NCBI GenBank assembly: GCA_900769665.1
Contig: CAAGHL010000061.1
Location: 50,520-114,519, forward strand
Reading direction: 5' to 3'
Length of the DNA stretch: 64,000 nt
From: Clostridia bacterium
GTDB lineage: Bacteria; Bacillota; Clostridia; Christensenellales; CAG-314
The notes below the pieces were generated by a model that saw only the letters and a list, made by a program, of their open reading frames with translations, did no database searches and was not told where the DNA came from. The position numbers were made by a program, and so were the translations under genes. This document shows positions 36,837 through 44,653 of the stretch, piece by piece (within the stretch, counting starts at the first letter, position 1; each line of letters opens with the position of its first letter).

Positions 36837-37753
36837 TGGACGGCAAAAACGTCGCAAACAAGCGGTTTATAGGTATTACAGGTACGACGTCCGTCGGCAA
36901 ATCGGCTGTCGCCGTTAAGTTGGCGCAAAAACTTGGTACGTTTGTGATTTCCGCCGACAGTATGCAGGTTTACGAAGGAATGAATATCGGAACAGCCAAG
37001 GTGACTGCTGATGAAATGTGCGGAGTGACGCATTATATGTTGGATGTGGTGGAACCTGACGTCAATTACTCGTCCTTTGAATACGCCGTGGCGGCAACCA
37101 AACTGATTGAAAATGCCGAAATACCGCCCATTGTCGCAGGTGGAACGGGGTTTTACTTCGACAGCTTGCTTTATCCGTCGGAATTTGGAGTTGTCGACGA
37201 GGAGCGTAGAAAGCAATTGCAAACCATACTTGCAACGGACGGCGGATTGGATAAGCTATGCAAAATGCTTGTCGAAATTTGCCCGAAAGCTTGCCAAAGC
37301 ATAGACATGCGCAACCCGAAACGAGTTTTGCGTGCGTTGGAAATTGCCGAAAGCGGCGGAAATATTGCCGAGGGCGTCGGGCGAGATCGTGAACCGAAGT
37401 TTGATGCGAAAATATTTGTTTTACAGCGTGATCGCACGGAATTGTACAGACAAATTGATTTGCGCGTCGACAAAATGATTGCAAACGGACTTGTTGACGA
37501 AGTGAAAGCATTGCTTGATAAGTATGGAAAACTTGACACAACGGCGTTTTCGGCAATCGGATATAAGGAAGTTGTCGAGTATTTGACAGGCAACTTGACG
37601 TTGACGGAAGCGGTAGAGCAAATAAAGCTTAACACAAGGCACTATGCAAAACGACAAATCGCCTACTTCAAACGACTGAAAAATACCGTCTGCATAGACG
37701 TTGACGACAAGGCAACGGATGAAGTAGTGGATGTTGTGTTGAGTAGTTTGTAA
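36833..37753 (+). CDS. miaA: tRNA dimethylallyltransferase MiaA
   Basis: A 306-residue enzyme that adds dimethylallyl to A37 of tRNAs reading UNN codons, giving the substrate of MiaB. GTTSVGKSAVAVKLA (about 16-30) is the P-loop, SADSMQVYEGMNIGTAK (about 41-57) the conserved substrate-binding region, and GGTGFYFDSL the DMAPP-site motif. TRHYAKRQIAYFKR is the C-terminal signature. Its ATG overlaps the mutL stop in ATGA. An in-frame alternative at 36836 would drop one residue only. Confidence 0.97.
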   Translation: MMDGKNVANKRFIGITGTTSVGKSAVAVKLAQKLGTFVISADSMQVYEGMNIGTAKVTADEMCGVTHYMLDVVEPDVNYSSFEYAVAATKLIENAEIPPIVAGGTGFYFDSLLYPSEFGVVDEERRKQLQTILATDGGLDKLCKMLVEICPKACQSIDMRNPKRVLRALEIAESGGNIAEGVGRDREPKFDAKIFVLQRDRTELYRQIDLRVDKMIANGLVDEVKALLDKYGKLDTTAFSAIGYKEVVEYLTGNLTLTEAVEQIKLNTRHYAKRQIAYFKRLKNTVCIDVDDKATDEVVDVVLSSL

Positions 37754-37778
37754 ATACAAAAATGACACTAAAATTAAA

Positions 37779-37830
37779 ATAGTACTATAAAATTTAGCGT
37801 TTTATAGAATACTATTACAGACATAATATT
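37779..37830 (+). repeat. Dispersed 52-bp palindromic repeat, copy 6 of 11
   Basis: AATAGTACTATAAAATTTAG, CGTTTTATAG and the core AATACTATTACAGACATAAT (37808-37827). It lies between miaA and the next gene, 40 bp before the start codon. Confidence 0.9.
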
Positions 37831-37870
37831 ATAAAATTGGTATTTTGACGCCAAAAAAGAAGGAATTGTA

Positions 37871-39094
37871 ATGATTAGCAGTAGAAAAGAAATAAACGTT
37901 GCATTGGAGCAGTTGGGTGCTACGTACGAAAATTTTGACAGAAACAGCATTGCAAATACAAAGAAAGTGTTGGATGCGTTCAGCGCAAACGGCGTAGCTT
38001 TGCGACATTTCAATGGAACAAACGGCTACGGCAATGACGACGTTGGCAGAGATACTTTGTGCAAAGTTTATGCACAAGTTTTCGGAACGGAAGCCGCCAT
38101 TGTAAGTCCGCTTATTACAAGCGGAACGCATGCGATAACAGTGGCTTTGTTTGGCGTTTTGCGCCCGAACGACCTTGTTTTGTCTGTGACGGGGCAACCG
38201 TACGACACGTTACAAGACACTATATATAAGGAAGGTATCGGCAGTCTTGCCGATTTCGGCGTGCGTTTCGAGTGCGTCGATTTGGTCGGCAACGACATCG
38301 ATCTACAAGCTACCAAAGAGTATTTGCAAAACAACAAAGTCAAGCTTGTTTACATACAACGTTCGCGCGGATATGCGTGGCGTTCGGCTTTGAGCATCGC
38401 GCAAATAAAGGAAGTTTGTGACCTCGTACACGAAGTTTCCCCCGAAACTCGCATTTTTTGTGACAATTGCTACGGGGAATTTGTCGAGGATAAGGAACCC
38501 ACGGAAGACGGCGCGGACCTTTGCGCAGGCAGTTTGATAAAGAATATCGGCGGTGGGATTGCGCCCACGGGCGGTTACGTGGCAGGAAAAGCCGATTTGA
38601 TCGATTTGGTGGCAGGTCGTGTGACTTCGCCGTCGGTCGGTATGGAAGTCGGCTCGTACGTCAGCGGATACAGACTGTTTTACCAAGGTTTGTTCAGTGC
38701 GCCGCACGTAGTCAATCAAGCGTTGAAAGTTTGCACGTTGTTTGCAACGACGTTGGCAAATCTCGGATACGACGTTTTGCCGAAACTCGGCGACAACATC
38801 GGCGATATTGTTTGTTCTATTAGGCTTGGCTCAGAGGAAAAAATCGTCAATTTTTGCAAAGCCGTACAGGCAAGCTCGCCCGTGGACAGTTTTGTTTCGC
38901 CCGAACCTTGGGCAATGCCCGGTTACAACGACCCCGTAATTATGGCGGCAGGTTGCTTTGTGCAAGGCGCCAGTATCGAGCTTAGTTGTGACGGGCCGAT
39001 TCGTGCGCCGTATGCGGTTTACTTGCAAGGCGGTTTGTCGTTGGAACACGGAATTATTGCGTTGGAACGCGTTCTCGATTTGCTAGGACACTAA
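37871..39094 (+). CDS. YnbB-like PLP enzyme (methionine gamma-lyase family, aluminium-resistance type)
   Basis: A 407-residue PLP-dependent protein. LRHFNGTNGYGNDDVGRDTL (about 42-61) and GTHAITVALFGVLRPND match the YnbB group. LIKNIGGGIAPTGGYVAG (about 222-239) carries the likely PLP lysine, and CDNCYGEF is the PLP-ring Asp region. Length is typical. In Bacillus the gene lies with miaA and hflX, as here. Enzyme activity has not been well established; carbon-sulfur lyase is likely from fold. Confidence 0.9.
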   Translation: MISSRKEINVALEQLGATYENFDRNSIANTKKVLDAFSANGVALRHFNGTNGYGNDDVGRDTLCKVYAQVFGTEAAIVSPLITSGTHAITVALFGVLRPNDLVLSVTGQPYDTLQDTIYKEGIGSLADFGVRFECVDLVGNDIDLQATKEYLQNNKVKLVYIQRSRGYAWRSALSIAQIKEVCDLVHEVSPETRIFCDNCYGEFVEDKEPTEDGADLCAGSLIKNIGGGIAPTGGYVAGKADLIDLVAGRVTSPSVGMEVGSYVSGYRLFYQGLFSAPHVVNQALKVCTLFATTLANLGYDVLPKLGDNIGDIVCSIRLGSEEKIVNFCKAVQASSPVDSFVSPEPWAMPGYNDPVIMAAGCFVQGASIELSCDGPIRAPYAVYLQGGLSLEHGIIALERVLDLLGH

Positions 39095-39897
39095 ACGGAT
39101 TTTTCGCAGGACGAAGACTTTGAACAGAATTGTTCTGCCGAAATCAACTTGGTAAAAAACTTGTGTTAAAGCAAGTATTTATCGAGATCATTGAAAATGG
39201 CTACAAAATCTCTCAGAATTTAGATATTTATTCGAGGATTTCCCCGACAATAAATACCAAATTCTGTCTGAAAGGCTGTATCAACCAGTTTGATCTTGCC
39301 AAAAAACAAGTTTTTTTGACAATAATTTACCGACAAAAACGCTTATTGGACGTCAAAATCTACCGACAGATTTCGTCCGTCGATTAGGCTCGACAAGCTT
39401 ATTGCCTAAACAAAATCGCCGTTAATTTGCGAATACGTCCTTAAACGAACAAATACGCAAATAATTGACTTTAACGATAATCGACGATAAATCAATAACC
39501 GGCCGTCAAAGACAAATTAAAATAAGGAACATCATATAATGTCAACCAAAAAAAACTTATGGTAATACAGACTTACTGAAAGACGACTTCATACAGAGTT
39601 TAGCCGCAAAGTCGATTGACATTTAAGGTTTTCTCCGAAGTTGTAATAAAAGTCTTTACAAGAAACTTTGTTTTAGTCGTACAAGTGTTTCAAGGTTCTG
39701 TCTAAGAAGGTCACAATATATTGTAATTTGTGGCTTTGCTTTAGACAAGTATCACAAAAAGAATAAATAGAAGCCGTTACAGAGTCAATTAAACTCGCCC
39801 GAATCAAGTCGTAAAGCCGCTTGTACAAGATCACTCAAACTTGACAAACAAATATTGCAACAAAATTATCAACTCGACAATAAAACATGCTTAAAAA

Positions 39898-39922
39898 GAT
39901 ACAATTAAGTACAAATTGTATC
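39898..39922. repeat. Perfect 9-bp inverted repeat
   Basis: GATACAATT and AATTGTATC are separated by 7 bases in the gene-free region before the recombinase. Confidence 0.6.
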
Positions 39923-39982
39923 TAGCAAAAATCAATAAAAAGGTAATTTGTGCCCTAAAAACGTCGTAGAATGCGCAATCTC

Positions 39983-40006
39983 TTCGCAAAACCTGCCTTT
40001 TGCGAA
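39983..40006. repeat. Perfect 9-bp inverted repeat
   Basis: TTCGCAAAA and TTTTGCGAA surround CCTGCC, a spacing similar to recombinase or repressor sites, about 130 bp before the recombinase gene. Confidence 0.6.
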
Positions 40007-40134
40007 TAGATGTAAATTAGTGTGTTGCATGAAAATTTACGAATTTTTAAGTGCACTGCACCGAATGTGTGATTTTACTGAAGAATTTTTGGGATGTTTT
40101 GACGTAAGTTGAAAAGTTTTCTTTCTCCACCACA

Positions 40135-41229
40135 ATGTCAAACGATACTTATTTCGACAAACGCGACATGCGCAATGCCGCCATATTGCAACAAATCCTC
40201 GATGAGGATCTACCCGACTTCTGTAGCGAATACTTTGTCGGTATTTCGTCGCGCACTACGTCGCTTACTCGGCTCAACTACGCCTACGACATCCGCACGT
40301 TCTTTTCCTACCTCGTGCGCAAGATTCCTCGTTTTCAGTCGAAAACCACCAAGGAAATCTCGCCTGCCGATTTGGAAAGCCTCTCCCCGTTTGAAATCGA
40401 GGCGTTCCTCAATTACGTATCCATATATAAGGATGCAGACGGCAATGTCGTACGTAACGGCGAGCGCGGAAAAAGTCGCAAATTGTCGGCAATTCGCTCG
40501 CTAATCAAGTTTTTTGAGAAAAAGCAAGTAATCCGCTACAACCCTACTGCCTCCGTCGACACGCCGAAATTGCACGACAAAGAGATCATCCGACTGGACA
40601 GCAACGAGGTGTCCACCATGCTTGACGTTGTAGAAAGCGGCGAAGGCTTGTCCGATCGTCAGCAAAAATATACCGAAAACTCCCGTGTGCGTGACCTTGC
40701 AATGGTCAGTTTGTTGCTCGGCACAGGCATCCGTGTAAGCGAGTTGGTCGGTATCGACACCACCGACATCAACTTCAACGATCTCAGTTTCACCGTTACT
40801 CGCAAGGGCGGCGCACGCGTCATTTTGTACTTTTCCGAAGAGGTTGCCGGCTACTTGTACGACTACTACCAACTGCGCATGGCAAACGAGAAAGCCAAGG
40901 ATACCAACGCCCTGTTTTTGTCGTTACAAAACAAGCGCATCACCACTCGCGCCGTGGAAAACGTCGTAAAAAAGTACAGCCAAATTGCCGCACCGCTCAA
41001 AAAAATCACGCCGCACAAACTGCGCTCCACCTACGGCACGCAACTGTATCGAGAAACCGGCGACATCTACGTCGTGGCTGCCGTGCTAGGACACCGTGAC
41101 GTAAACACTACCAAGAAACACTACGCCGCAATTACCGAAGATATCCGCAAAAACGCTTCTACAAAGGTCACATTGCGCCCGACGGAAGAGGAAAATAACT
41201 CGCAAAATAAACCGAAATATGACAAATAA
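40135..41229 (+). CDS. Tyrosine recombinase, XerC/XerD-like
   Basis: A 364-residue site-specific recombinase. An N-terminal SAM-like core-binding domain (about 35-150) precedes the catalytic domain, which has Arg in LLGTGIRVSELVG, Lys in VTRKGGARV, HKLRSTYGT (His and second Arg) and LGHRDVNTTKKHY (third His and Tyr). All catalytic residues are present. It overlaps hflX by 11 bp and is followed by lexA, which suggests a housekeeping chromosomal gene. No clear ribosome-binding site precedes the ATG. It is longer than typical Xer proteins (about 300). Confidence 0.88.
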   Translation: MSNDTYFDKRDMRNAAILQQILDEDLPDFCSEYFVGISSRTTSLTRLNYAYDIRTFFSYLVRKIPRFQSKTTKEISPADLESLSPFEIEAFLNYVSIYKDADGNVVRNGERGKSRKLSAIRSLIKFFEKKQVIRYNPTASVDTPKLHDKEIIRLDSNEVSTMLDVVESGEGLSDRQQKYTENSRVRDLAMVSLLLGTGIRVSELVGIDTTDINFNDLSFTVTRKGGARVILYFSEEVAGYLYDYYQLRMANEKAKDTNALFLSLQNKRITTRAVENVVKKYSQIAAPLKKITPHKLRSTYGTQLYRETGDIYVVAAVLGHRDVNTTKKHYAAITEDIRKNASTKVTLRPTEEENNSQNKPKYDK

Positions 41230-42481
41230 TGTAACGAATTTTAACATACGTATGCAAAATATTGCAATCGTCTACCCCGAAACGCCCGACTGCAACACGC
41301 AAACGGATTTGGACGAATTGCAAGGTCTTGCATCCACCGCTAATGCAAAAATTGCAATTACCTTTTTACAAAAACGCAACGTCATCGACCCCGTAACAGT
41401 GGTCGGTCAAGGCAAGCTAGATGAAATAAAAAACTCTATCGGCATGTTTGACGGCACGGACAACGAGATCGATCTTGTATTGTTCGGAACGCCGCTAAAC
41501 GCCACCCAACGAAACGCAATAGAAAAGAAACTCGACAAACCTGTCATCGACCGTATCGACCTGATATTGGACATTTTCGCCATACGCGCCACCACCGCCG
41601 AAGGCAAAACGCAGGTGGAATTGGCACAGCTGACGTACAATCTTGCCAATCACCCGACGGACACCAAGTTGTCGCGACAAGGCGCAGGCATTGGCACACG
41701 AGGACCCGGTGAAACCAAATTGGAAACCAACAAACGCGCCATTAGGGAGCGTATGTACAAATTGCGCACTCGTTTGAAAGAAATTGCCGCACGCCGAAAC
41801 CTTACTCGCAAAAACCGCGTGGAAAACAAAGCCTTTGTGGTTGCGCTTGTCGGGTACACCAATGCCGGCAAGTCGACGTTGTTCAACGCACTGACAAATC
41901 AAGCCGTCTACGCCGACGACAAGTTGTTTGCAACGCTCGATACCACCGTTCGTAGCGGAGAAATCGACGGACTTAGTATGCTGTACATCGACACCGTCGG
42001 CTTTATAAACAATTTACCGCACCAACTTGTGGATGCGTTCAAATCCACTTTGGAAGAAACGACCTATGCCGACCTCGTGTTGCACGTATTGGATGTTTCC
42101 GACGAAAACCTCGACATGCACGCCCACGTGACGGAGCAAATTTTGACGGAATTGCACGTTACTGCGCCCGTATTGCGCGTGTACAACAAGTGCGACAAAC
42201 CGCACCCCTACTTTGCCAACGATACGGACAATGCCGTGTTTGTTTCGGCAAAAAACGGCGACGGATTGGACAATCTGCGCGACATAATTCGCTTGCAAAT
42301 GAGCTCTGCTTACGCAAAACTCACGCTACAAATACCATTTGAAAAAAGCGGCGAAGTATTGTCGCAACTCGGCGCAATAAACGCCACATACGAGCCTTGC
42401 GAGTGCGTGGACTGCATTAAACTTGCCGTCACGTTGAAACGCCAATACGTCGACAAATTTTTGCAATACGTCGTTATTTGA
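41219..42481 (+). CDS. hflX: Ribosome-associated GTPase HflX
   Basis: A 420-residue GTPase that rescues or splits ribosomes under stress. The N-terminal domain has TVVGQGKLDEIK. The signature GTRGPGETKLETNKRAIRER (about 160-179) precedes the G domain: GYTNAGKSTLFNALT (P-loop), DTVGFINNLPHQLVDAFKST, and NKCD. The start at 41219 overlaps the recombinase gene; Met12 (41252) is a reasonable alternative. No separate Shine-Dalgarno is seen, so translation is probably coupled. Confidence 0.95.
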   Translation: MTNNVTNFNIRMQNIAIVYPETPDCNTQTDLDELQGLASTANAKIAITFLQKRNVIDPVTVVGQGKLDEIKNSIGMFDGTDNEIDLVLFGTPLNATQRNAIEKKLDKPVIDRIDLILDIFAIRATTAEGKTQVELAQLTYNLANHPTDTKLSRQGAGIGTRGPGETKLETNKRAIRERMYKLRTRLKEIAARRNLTRKNRVENKAFVVALVGYTNAGKSTLFNALTNQAVYADDKLFATLDTTVRSGEIDGLSMLYIDTVGFINNLPHQLVDAFKSTLEETTYADLVLHVLDVSDENLDMHAHVTEQILTELHVTAPVLRVYNKCDKPHPYFANDTDNAVFVSAKNGDGLDNLRDIIRLQMSSAYAKLTLQIPFEKSGEVLSQLGAINATYEPCECVDCIKLAVTLKRQYVDKFLQYVVI

Positions 42482-42579
42482 CATTGCGTATGCCGTTTTG
42501 AACGTTTTTGATGACGGCATAAGGCAAAAAAGGACGACACATGAACCTCGAAAATGTGCAAATTACATCGAAAATTTTT

Positions 42580-42593
42580 GGAACGAAAGTTTG
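42580..42593 (+). promoter_or_regulatory. Candidate LexA operator (SOS box)
   Basis: GGAACGAAAGTTTG resembles the Gram-positive SOS box CGAACnnnnGTTYG. It lies just upstream of the lexA -35 box, consistent with autoregulation. Confidence 0.5.
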
Positions 42594-42603
42594 AAAAAGT
42601 GTT

Positions 42604-42632
42604 GATTTTTGCAAATGCTTGTGATATAATGA
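42604..42632 (+). promoter_or_regulatory. lexA promoter, placing the transcript start at the ATG
   Basis: TTGATT (42604-42609) and TATAAT (42627-42632) are separated by 17 bp. The ATG is 7 bp after the -10 box, so the message would have almost no 5' leader. Confidence 0.75.
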
Positions 42633-42639
42633 AATTACT

Positions 42640-43242
42640 ATGAAAAAAGGCGATATTAAACAACAACAAATATTGGAATTTATCGAAGAGTTTTCTTCGG
42701 AAAACGGCTTTCCACCAACAGTGCGTGAAATTGCAGAGAAGTTTGACATCAAGTCCACTTCCACCGTGGCTTACTACCTAGACAAGCTGAAGGAAAGCGG
42801 TCAAATCGTGTACGAAGCGCAAAAAAAGCGCGCTATTGTCGTGCCGAAACCCAAAACGGCATGCGTTAGCGTACCTCTTGTAGGCAACGTAAGTTGCGGC
42901 ACAGGGCTGCTTGCCGTAGAAAATATCGAGGGTCGCTTTGCACTGCCGCCCGAGGTCTTCCCCGAAGAAGGCTTGTTTTTGTTGCGCGTGCAAGGCAACA
43001 GCATGATAAAAATCGGTATTGCCGACGGCGATTTGGTTGTTGTCAAAAAGCAGGAATCTGTCGAATTGGACGAGATTGCCGTTGTGTTGTGGGATGACGT
43101 TTGCTCCGTCAAGCGCATCACTTCCATGTCGCCCAACCTAGTCATGCACCCCGAAAACGACCAAATGGAAGACATCGTGCTTCCTCCTGATACATTTCCG
43201 CAAATTCTCGGAAAGGTCATCGGTTGCATAAAACGGTTTTAG
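42640..43242 (+). CDS. lexA: SOS repressor LexA
   Basis: A 200-residue repressor. The N-terminal winged helix (about 1-68) contains FPPTVREIAEKFDIKSTSTV. The C-terminal S24 protease domain has the self-cleavage site in LVGNVSCGTG (Cys86-Gly87 in place of the usual Ala-Gly), catalytic Ser121 in VQGNSMI and Lys158 in CSVKRI. It controls DNA-damage genes; neighbouring DNA repair genes (mutS, mutL) fit the region, though they are not known SOS targets. A strong promoter and a candidate operator are adjacent. No Shine-Dalgarno is visible. Confidence 0.95.
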   Translation: MKKGDIKQQQILEFIEEFSSENGFPPTVREIAEKFDIKSTSTVAYYLDKLKESGQIVYEAQKKRAIVVPKPKTACVSVPLVGNVSCGTGLLAVENIEGRFALPPEVFPEEGLFLLRVQGNSMIKIGIADGDLVVVKKQESVELDEIAVVLWDDVCSVKRITSMSPNLVMHPENDQMEDIVLPPDTFPQILGKVIGCIKRF

Positions 43243-43559
43243 TGAGCTTACATTGTCGCAAATCTAACAACCGCACCGTTTCTACAAAATATAAGGCGCT
43301 TCGCTTGGCTGTAAAGTTAACTGCGAAACGCCTTTTATTGTGATAAATGATGATTTTTTTACAAATGCCTGTTTTACACTTACGTTTTTCAGAAACGCCC
43401 TGACTTCAGTTGTAAAAAACGATTTTTCAAATACAAATATGCTCACTTTTCAAATGACGATTAGCGTTACTCTTTTGTGAAAATCAACAAAAGTGCGGTT
43501 TTTGCAACGGATAAATGGTAATTTCTTTCCCGTCGTCCATCCACCGCTTAGGCTTTTTT
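43243..43559 (+). other. Convergent intergenic region after lexA
   Basis: It holds the lexA terminator (43293-43336); nothing else is recognised in the rest. Confidence 0.5.
43293..43336 (+). terminator. Terminator after lexA
   Basis: AAGGCGCTTCGC pairs with GCGAAACGCCTT (one mismatch), followed by TTATTG. Confidence 0.65.
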
Positions 43560-44348
43560 CTAAATCTCTTTCAAAAAATCATACCTTTCCAATTGTTTGA
43601 TACATTCTTCGTAATTCGGCAAAAAATTGGATAAACAGTGCCAAAAATCCGTATTGTGATTGGCGTATTTGAAGTGCGTAAAAGCGTGCACAACAACATA
43701 ATGTTGCAAATTTGTCGGCAGCTGTATCGTGCGAAAGTCTATTGTAATCGCCTTTTTGGCCGCATCGGTGCATTTCGCCCAGCCGTCGGAAACCTCTCGA
43801 AAATCGATCTTTTCGGGACACAACGAAACGGCGCTGCCAAAGTTGGATACTTGCGACGACAGCGAAATTTTGGCAATGCGCCGCAAATACAACTTCAACG
43901 CTTTTATGCGAGTTTCCTTGTCGGCGTAGTTGTCTTCGGATAGGTACACTGTGCCATTGTCGATGTATGTTTTTGCCATTGCGGACGGTTGCACGGGGTA
44001 GATTTCTCCAAACAACATCAAGCTTTTGCCGCAAAACATATTGCAAATTGTTTGGTTGTCGCAACCTTGTGCTTGTGTGGGTTGTGTCTTTGACGTGCCG
44101 TTTTCTGCGGTATTTGCTGTATTGACTGTGACGCTACATGCGTGTTCCTTGCATTGCATTTCTTCTGAAAACGGCCTTTTGCGTGGCTCGGGTTTGACGA
44201 CGTTCTTTTTCAAAAACTCTTCGTTTTGCCGCAGTATGTTTTTTATCTCCGCCTGACTAAGTCGCCAATTGGCAATCACCACGATTTTGTCGCCCGTGTT
44301 TTGCGCTTTGAAGACGTTTTTAATTGTACGATGCACCTCGACTTTCAT
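43560..44348 (-). CDS. Degenerate YgjP-like metallopeptidase, probably inactive
   Basis: A 262-residue protein of the YgjP/DUF45 family. The C-terminal block LQHYVVVHAFTHFKYANHNTDFWHCL (residues about 215-239) aligns with the usual VVVHELCHL-x-x-NH-x-x-FW, but the motif is H221-A-F-T-H225; the catalytic Glu is Ala222. The second conserved block, normally RWGSC, reads GWAKC (189-193). The central region (about 55-105) is an unusual insert rich in Thr, Asn and Cys. Zinc binding by His221, His225 and His231 is possible, but peptidase activity is doubtful. The ATG has no strong Shine-Dalgarno. Confidence 0.8.
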   Translation of the reverse strand: MKVEVHRTIKNVFKAQNTGDKIVVIANWRLSQAEIKNILRQNEEFLKKNVVKPEPRKRPFSEEMQCKEHACSVTVNTANTAENGTSKTQPTQAQGCDNQTICNMFCGKSLMLFGEIYPVQPSAMAKTYIDNGTVYLSEDNYADKETRIKALKLYLRRIAKISLSSQVSNFGSAVSLCPEKIDFREVSDGWAKCTDAAKKAITIDFRTIQLPTNLQHYVVVHAFTHFKYANHNTDFWHCLSNFLPNYEECIKQLERYDFLKEI

Positions 44349-44456
44349 ACAATCAATGTAACATTTTGTCCGTTACGTTTATTGTAATATCTACGTTTTA
44401 TTGGACTATTTTTGCCGAAAATGCGTCGAAAACCGTCTACGTTAGCAAAAATCGAT

Positions 44457-44508
44457 ATACTATGTCAGTAATAGTATTCTACACATTTGACATTACTGAA
44501 GTAATATT
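44457..44508 (-). repeat. Dispersed 52-bp palindromic repeat, copy 7 of 11
   Basis: The core ATACTAT-gtcagta-ATAGTAT (44457-44477) is perfect. The flank TCTACACATTTGACATTACT is more diverged than in other copies. It lies between the divergent YgjP-like and PadR-like genes. Confidence 0.75.
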
Positions 44509-44536
44509 GTAAAATTAGCATATGATTGGTGATAAA

Positions 44537-44641
44537 ATGAAACTCTTAGCGATTACGACTTCGAGTATCAAAGTCGCCATTGACCAAACATTGCTAAGTA
44601 AAGAGTTGCACCACCACGGCGGTGTCGCTCTGACAAACTAA
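44537..44641 (+). CDS. Small protein or TsaB N-terminal remnant upstream of the PadR-like gene
   Basis: 34 residues starting MKLLAITTSS, which resembles the start of TsaB (MKILAIDTSS) in tRNA t6A synthesis, then diverging. GGTG lies 6 bp before ATG 44537; an earlier in-frame ATG is at 44522. The stop overlaps the AAGGAG that serves the next gene, so it could be a leader peptide, a gene remnant, or a spurious frame. Confidence 0.35.
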   Translation: MKLLAITTSSIKVAIDQTLLSKELHHHGGVALTN

Positions 44642-44653
44642 GGAGAAACTTTG

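Larger units (their letters stand above)
39095..40134 (+). other. 1,040-bp region without a recognisable gene
   Basis: This is the longest gene-free stretch in the window, A+T-rich and dense with stop codons in all frames. One open frame of 85 codons (39130-39387) has no start support or recognisable motif. Two perfect 9-bp hairpins occur: GATACAATT/AATTGTATC (39898-39922) and TTCGCAAAA/TTTTGCGAA (39983-40006). Neither is followed by a T-run. It could be a decayed gene, a recombination site region for the following recombinase, or an RNA; I cannot decide. Confidence 0.5.

Noticed and set aside
35373..36857. Long open frame (494 codons) antisense to mutL
   Set aside because: Mirrors the codon bias of mutL; no motifs, no ribosome-binding site, and it lies fully inside a well-supported gene.
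39130..39387. 85-codon frame in the gene-free region
   Set aside because: No Shine-Dalgarno, no motif and low-quality codon use; kept only as part of the unexplained region.
40135..41229. Tyrosine recombinase as sign of a prophage or integrative element
   Set aside because: It overlaps hflX, sits in a housekeeping block, and no phage or conjugation genes are nearby; likely Xer-type.
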